Assembly (NCBI GenBank): GCA_913041775.1
Contig: CAJWJW010000001.1
Span: forward strand, 1 to 36,110
DNA: 36,110 nucleotides
DNA from: an uncultured Flavobacteriales bacterium
Lineage (GTDB): Bacteria; Bacteroidota; Bacteroidia; Flavobacteriales; UBA7430
Direction: 5' to 3'
The notes below the pieces were generated by a model that saw only the letters and a program-made list of their open reading frames with translations, was not told the origin of the DNA and made no database searches. Each line of letters starts with the position of its first letter. Position 1 is the first letter of the stretch. A program made the translations under genes and the position numbers. Shown here one piece after another: positions 33,022-36,110 of this stretch.

Positions 33022-33029
33022 CAAAGATA
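33022..33029 (-). promoter_or_regulatory. -7 box of the ABC-F gene
   Basis: TATCTTTG on the minus strand, a perfect TAnnTTTG, 19 bp before the ATG at 33002. No clear -33 TTG. Confidence 0.5.
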
Positions 33030-33057
33030 TGCTTTTTAGCATTTACATCGTTTGCCA

Positions 33058-33088
33058 TTGCTTCTAAATACAAGATGTCTTATTTTTG
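33058..33088 (+). promoter_or_regulatory. Promoter of the DUF423 gene
   Basis: TTG (33058-33060), 20-bp spacer, TATTTTTG (33081-33088, perfect TAnnTTTG). Predicted leader about 34 nt. Confidence 0.65.
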
Positions 33089-33125
33089 ATTTTTCTAGAA
33101 TAAGTTTAATCTTTATCCAAAACTA

Positions 33126-33503
33126 ATGACTTCACAAAAGGTATTAAAAATAGCTTCAATTTTCGGCTTGCTAGCTGTTGCAATTGGTGCTTTTGGCGCA
33201 CATAGTTTATCTTCTTTTTTGATTGAGAATAATCGAGTTGCTACTTTTGAAACTGCTGTACGTTACCATTTTTACCATACAATTGCACTTTTAGTAGTTT
33301 CTGTTTTACTCCAAAATAATTCTAGTAAGCATCTAAATCGTGCAGCTATTTTTTTTTCTATAGGGATACTAGTATTCTCGGGCTCCTTGTATATTCTTGC
33401 ACTAAGTAATTTTACTTTTTTAGTAGCTATAACCCCTTTAGGTGGTTTGTGTTTTATGGTAGCTTGGATTTCTTTGTTCTTCTTTGCTAAAGAGCTTAAA
33501 TAA
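33126..33503 (+). CDS. DUF423 family small membrane protein
   Basis: A 125-residue inner-membrane protein with four helices (about 7-25, 46-62, 70-90, 97-118). The conserved motif is AIGAFGAHSL near the N-terminus, then FETAVRYHFYHTIALL and a C-terminal ITPLGGLCFMVAWISL, matching the DUF423/YwdK family. Its function is unknown. It is monocistronic, with its own promoter, divergent from the ABC-F gene. The 140-bp gap to the histidine kinase shows no hairpin terminator. Confidence 0.9.
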   Translation: MTSQKVLKIASIFGLLAVAIGAFGAHSLSSFLIENNRVATFETAVRYHFYHTIALLVVSVLLQNNSSKHLNRAAIFFSIGILVFSGSLYILALSNFTFLVAITPLGGLCFMVAWISLFFFAKELK

Positions 33504-33641
33504 GCTTTAGAACACTAGAGTTTTATCTTACTCTAAGTATTTACTTCGACTACTTATAAAGTGTTTTTTAAATTGACAGCTTTCTTTTATTCACTAAAAG
33601 TTAAACATTGTTAAGTATGGTTTTTGGTTCATCTTAATCTG

Positions 33642-33649
33642 TATTTTTG
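33642..33649 (+). promoter_or_regulatory. -7 box overlapping the start of the histidine kinase
   Basis: TATTTTTG, a perfect TAnnTTTG, ends three bases before the ATG at 33653. If used, transcription would start at or within a base or two of that ATG. A TTTG at 33623-33626 is 15 bp upstream, shorter than ideal. Confidence 0.5.
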
Positions 33650-33652
33650 AGT

Positions 33653-35074
33653 ATGCTAAAGAGAAACCTATATTCCATTGTTACCTTAATGAGTTTGTCT
33701 TTATTGGGACTTATTGCTTTTCAGTGGTACTGGGTGAGTAATTATTTCGAAGCCAACAAAAGAGAACTCGACTGGGAGATTAATCGTGTTTTGGCACGTA
33801 CTTCTGATCGTTACTTAAACGAAAGTTTAGATGGCTTTGATTATTTTTCTCTGCTTACAGATTCTTTACAACCTGTAACTTCCAGTAGTCCTAATACAAT
33901 TAATTTATTTCATAAAAGTTATCATCCTTCTATAGACAGTGTTTTCCATACTGCGGGTAACCCACTAAATTATATGGGCACCGACTATATGCAAAAGGTT
34001 AATGGACTACTCAGTAACCTACTGTCTAAAGTGAGTCAGCCCAAAATTATAAATTTTGATCGTTTACTTGCTATACTAGATGAGGAGCTACATTCTATAG
34101 GTATAGAAAATGAATATAATTTAGCAATCTCTAACCTCAATAATAAGGTTATTTATTATAAAGATCCTGCTAGTTTACAAGCAACCATATTGTTTGGTTA
34201 TAAGAGTCCCGTTATTTTAAGTAGTATTTCAAATCCGTACTTCACTCACTTATATATTTACCACAAAGGGAAGTTATTACTCCAGAAAACATGGATTATC
34301 CTACTTAGTTCCCTACTGTTAATTATCATTGTACTTGCTTGTTTTGCTTACGCATTACACATTATTTTCGATCAGAAAAAAGTATCTGAAGTTAAAACAG
34401 ATTTCATTAATAATATGACTCATGAGTTAAAAACTCCTATTTCTACGGTATCTTTAGCCCTCGAAGCTTTGGTGAATTTTGATGTAAGAAATAATGAAGA
34501 ACGTAGCCTTAGGTATCTCGACATTTCTCGTAGAGAGTTACAAAGATTAAGTACTATGGTAGAGAAAGTACTCAATATTGCTCAGTACGAAAAAGGTGAG
34601 ATAAGTTTAAATATTGAGCAATACCATTTAAATGATCTTATTGAAAATGTTGTCGAAACCATATCTATGCAAGTTCAAAGAAAAAATGGAAGCCTTACCT
34701 GTGAACTAAATGCAAATCATGATATTATTTTAGCTGATAAAGTGCACTTTAATAATTTGCTCTATAATTTGATTGACAATTCGAATAAGTATTTTGTTGA
34801 TAAACCTGAGATTCTAATAGTTACAAAAAATACTCATAACGAAATTATCTTAGAGATTTCTGACAAAGGAATAGGTATTTCTAAAGAAGATCTCTCCCGG
34901 GTATTCGATAAGTTTTATAGAGTTCCTACTGGCAATATTCACAATGTAAAGGGGTATGGCTTAGGTTTAAGTTATGTGAAAGACATTGTGGATATGCATC
35001 ATGGAAAACTCAAAGTTACTAGTGAAATAAATAAAGGAACTACATTTATAATAAGCCTGCCTTATGAACGATAA
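33653..35074 (+). CDS. Sensor histidine kinase
   Basis: A membrane-bound two-component sensor of 473 residues from the ATG at 33653; an in-frame TTG at 33647 would add two residues. The first helix is about 8-26 (VTLMSLSLLGLIAFQWYWV). A periplasmic sensor loop of about 190 residues follows without a recognisable domain, then a second helix near 213-238. HisKA contains the phospho-acceptor His257 in NNMTHELKTPIS. The ATPase domain has the N-box NLLYNLIDNSNKYF, G1 ISDKGIGIS, F-box FDKFYR and G2 KGYGLGLSYV, all intact. The gene overlaps the response regulator gene by 11 bp, so the two are coupled. Domain order is similar to Bacteroidota RprX/RprY-type systems. The signal is unknown. Confidence 0.94.
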   Translation: MLKRNLYSIVTLMSLSLLGLIAFQWYWVSNYFEANKRELDWEINRVLARTSDRYLNESLDGFDYFSLLTDSLQPVTSSSPNTINLFHKSYHPSIDSVFHTAGNPLNYMGTDYMQKVNGLLSNLLSKVSQPKIINFDRLLAILDEELHSIGIENEYNLAISNLNNKVIYYKDPASLQATILFGYKSPVILSSISNPYFTHLYIYHKGKLLLQKTWIILLSSLLLIIIVLACFAYALHIIFDQKKVSEVKTDFINNMTHELKTPISTVSLALEALVNFDVRNNEERSLRYLDISRRELQRLSTMVEKVLNIAQYEKGEISLNIEQYHLNDLIENVVETISMQVQRKNGSLTCELNANHDIILADKVHFNNLLYNLIDNSNKYFVDKPEILIVTKNTHNEIILEISDKGIGISKEDLSRVFDKFYRVPTGNIHNVKGYGLGLSYVKDIVDMHHGKLKVTSEINKGTTFIISLPYER

Positions 35075-35780
35075 AATTAAAGTTTTAATAGCCGAAGATG
35101 ATCCATTTATTGGGATGATTACCAAGGAGTGTTTCGAAACACGAGGTTTTGAAGTTCGCTTGTGTGAAGATGGAAATGCTGCATTTAAAAGCTACATCGA
35201 TTTTAAGCCTAACATCTGTATTTTTGATGTAATGATGCCTTTGAAAGATGGCTTTACTTTAGCTGAAGAAATTCGTGCTACCGATAAGACAACCCCTATA
35301 CTTTTTCTAACTGCAAAATCTTTAAAAGAAGATGTTATAAGAGGTTTTAAAATTGGAGCAGACGATTATGTTAAAAAACCTTTTAGCGTTGAGGAGCTCA
35401 TCGCTAGGGTAGAGGCTATACTCCGTAGATTTGGACAACCGGATCTTGAGGAGCCTTTGGAAACCATTTTTCAACTAGGCACCTTATCTTTTGATTGTGA
35501 CTTTAAAATTTTAAAAAGTCCTACTCTTGAAGTTAAGCTTACAGATAAAGAGTCTGATATCTTGGCTGAACTTTGTAGAAATCAGAATCAAATTACCGAT
35601 AGAAGCGCTTTGCTAATGAAAGTTTGGGGAGATGATAGTTTCTTTAACTCTCGTAGTTTAGATGTTTACATTACAAAGCTTCGTAAATATTTAAAAAATG
35701 ATGAGAATATAGAACTAGTAACAGTACGCGGAAAAGGGTTTAAATTATGGGCTGGCGGTAAGAAAGCCTTTGATAACTAA
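35064..35780 (+). CDS. OmpR-family response regulator
   Basis: A cytoplasmic transcription factor of 238 residues, partner of the overlapping sensor kinase. The receiver domain (1 to about 120) has the acidic pocket AEDD (about 10-13), phospho-acceptor Asp55 in CIFDVMMP, Thr83 in FLTAKS and Lys105 in YVKKPFS. The C-terminal winged helix (about 140-232) has LTDKESDILAELCRNQN, RSALLMKVWGDDSFFNSRSLDVYITKLRKYLK and TVRGKGFKLW, the OmpR/PhoB recognition pattern. Target genes cannot be told from this window. Confidence 0.95.
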   Translation: MNDKIKVLIAEDDPFIGMITKECFETRGFEVRLCEDGNAAFKSYIDFKPNICIFDVMMPLKDGFTLAEEIRATDKTTPILFLTAKSLKEDVIRGFKIGADDYVKKPFSVEELIARVEAILRRFGQPDLEEPLETIFQLGTLSFDCDFKILKSPTLEVKLTDKESDILAELCRNQNQITDRSALLMKVWGDDSFFNSRSLDVYITKLRKYLKNDENIELVTVRGKGFKLWAGGKKAFDN

Positions 35781-35834
35781 TGCCGTGTGTTTTTTTTGTA
35801 TATTGTTTGAATCTAAACATCTAAAATTATTGAA

Positions 35835-36071
35835 ATGGGAAAAGGCGATCAAAAATCTAAAAAAGGAAAAATAACTAGAGGTACTTCTGGTGTTAGAAGA
35901 AATAAGAAAAAACAAATAGTTGAACTTCTTGTAAAGCCAAAAAAGGTTGTTAAAAAGAAAGCTGCTCCTAAAAAGGAAACTGCAGGTAAAAAGGCAGCTC
36001 CTAAGAAAGTAGCTGCTAAAAAGCCAGCTGTAAAGAAAGTAGCTACAGAAAAGAAAACTACAGAAGAATAA
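35835..36071 (+). CDS. 30S ribosomal protein THX with Lys/Ala-rich tail
   Basis: The first approx. 25 residues, MGKGDQKSKKGKITRGTSGV followed by Arg-Arg, match ribosomal protein THX (bTHX), a small basic peptide in the head of the 30S subunit. Classical THX is only about 25-30 residues. Here about 50 more follow, almost all Lys, Ala, Pro, Val and Thr with repeats of KKAAPKK and AAKKPAVKK, resembling histone H1-like tails. The tail is probably disordered and nucleic-acid-binding. Lys- and Ala-rich extensions occur on other Bacteroidota THX proteins, as far as I recall. It is a single-gene unit ending in a perfect palindromic terminator. Confidence 0.82.
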   Translation: MGKGDQKSKKGKITRGTSGVRRNKKKQIVELLVKPKKVVKKKAAPKKETAGKKAAPKKVAAKKPAVKKVATEKKTTEE

Positions 36072-36104
36072 AAAAAGCCCAACCTAATTAGGTTGGGCTT
36101 TTTT
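36071..36104. terminator. Terminator after THX (symmetric, bidirectional)
   Basis: A perfect inverted repeat centred on 36087/36088 (core AGCCCAACCTAA/TTAGGTTGGGCT), with an A-run on one side and a T-run on the other. The left arm starts at the last base of the THX stop codon. Confidence 0.93.
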
Positions 36105-36110
36105 AGGTTT

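Noticed and set aside
35849..36082. Minus-strand Phe/Ala-rich open frame opposite THX
   Set aside because: It is the antisense of a Lys/Ala-rich tail and would look hydrophobic by chance; it runs through the terminator.

Overview
The window is AT-rich chromosomal DNA from a bacterium of the phylum Bacteroidota, most likely a marine member of the Flavobacteriales. The clues are perfect TAnnTTTG -7 boxes in front of many genes, no obvious Shine-Dalgarno sequences, type IX secretion (T9SS) style C-terminal domains, Bacteroidota-typical families (DUF4199, DUF5723, a lipocalin-fused CNT transporter, ribosomal protein THX) and long Cys-rich GCTD...DGSC repeats. No rRNA, tRNA, CRISPR array, insertion sequence or phage gene was seen.

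Layout. Positions 1-533: 3' part of malate dehydrogenase. Positions 603-6101, minus strand: probable operon etfB-etfA-bifunctional nuclease-CNT nucleoside transporter-thyA-folA, read from a well-formed promoter near 6206-6235. Positions 6405-8763: pdhB, a YkgJ-type Cys-cluster protein (minus strand) and a methyltransferase. Positions 8818-12209: a large lipoprotein coupled to a DUF5723 outer-membrane protein.

The most distinctive part is 12382-22903: three tandem paralogues of 1168, 932 and 1332 residues, called A, B and C here. Each has a signal peptide, beta-type 'NTGSNMT' modules, Cys-rich repeats, a helical or repetitive stalk unlike that of its siblings, and a conserved C-terminal module ending in a T9SS-sorting-like segment. 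They look like secreted, surface-attached modular proteins, perhaps adhesins or a surface layer. They almost lack lysine and arginine (uninterrupted K/R-free runs of about 547, 429, 585 and 342 residues). Gene C carries a 944-bp perfect internal duplication. A and C share a leader with a C-tract. Each gene is followed by its own terminator.

Positions 23022-25631: DUF4199-GT2-GT4 operon for envelope glycan or lipid glycosylation. Positions 25682-29167: a T9SS-exported M36 metallopeptidase. Positions 29238-29508: remnant of a decayed small secreted or lipoprotein gene. Positions 29574-31280: a YwqK/MORN-like protein and a nitronate monooxygenase/FabK-like enzyme. Positions 31395-33002, minus strand: an ABC-F protein whose second ATP site is degenerate. 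Positions 33126-36071: a DUF423 membrane protein, a histidine kinase/response regulator pair, and THX with a Lys/Ala-rich tail.

Most genes outside 12382-22903 are housekeeping. The paralogue trio with its flanking outer-membrane pair and peptidase is the accessory, fast-evolving part.
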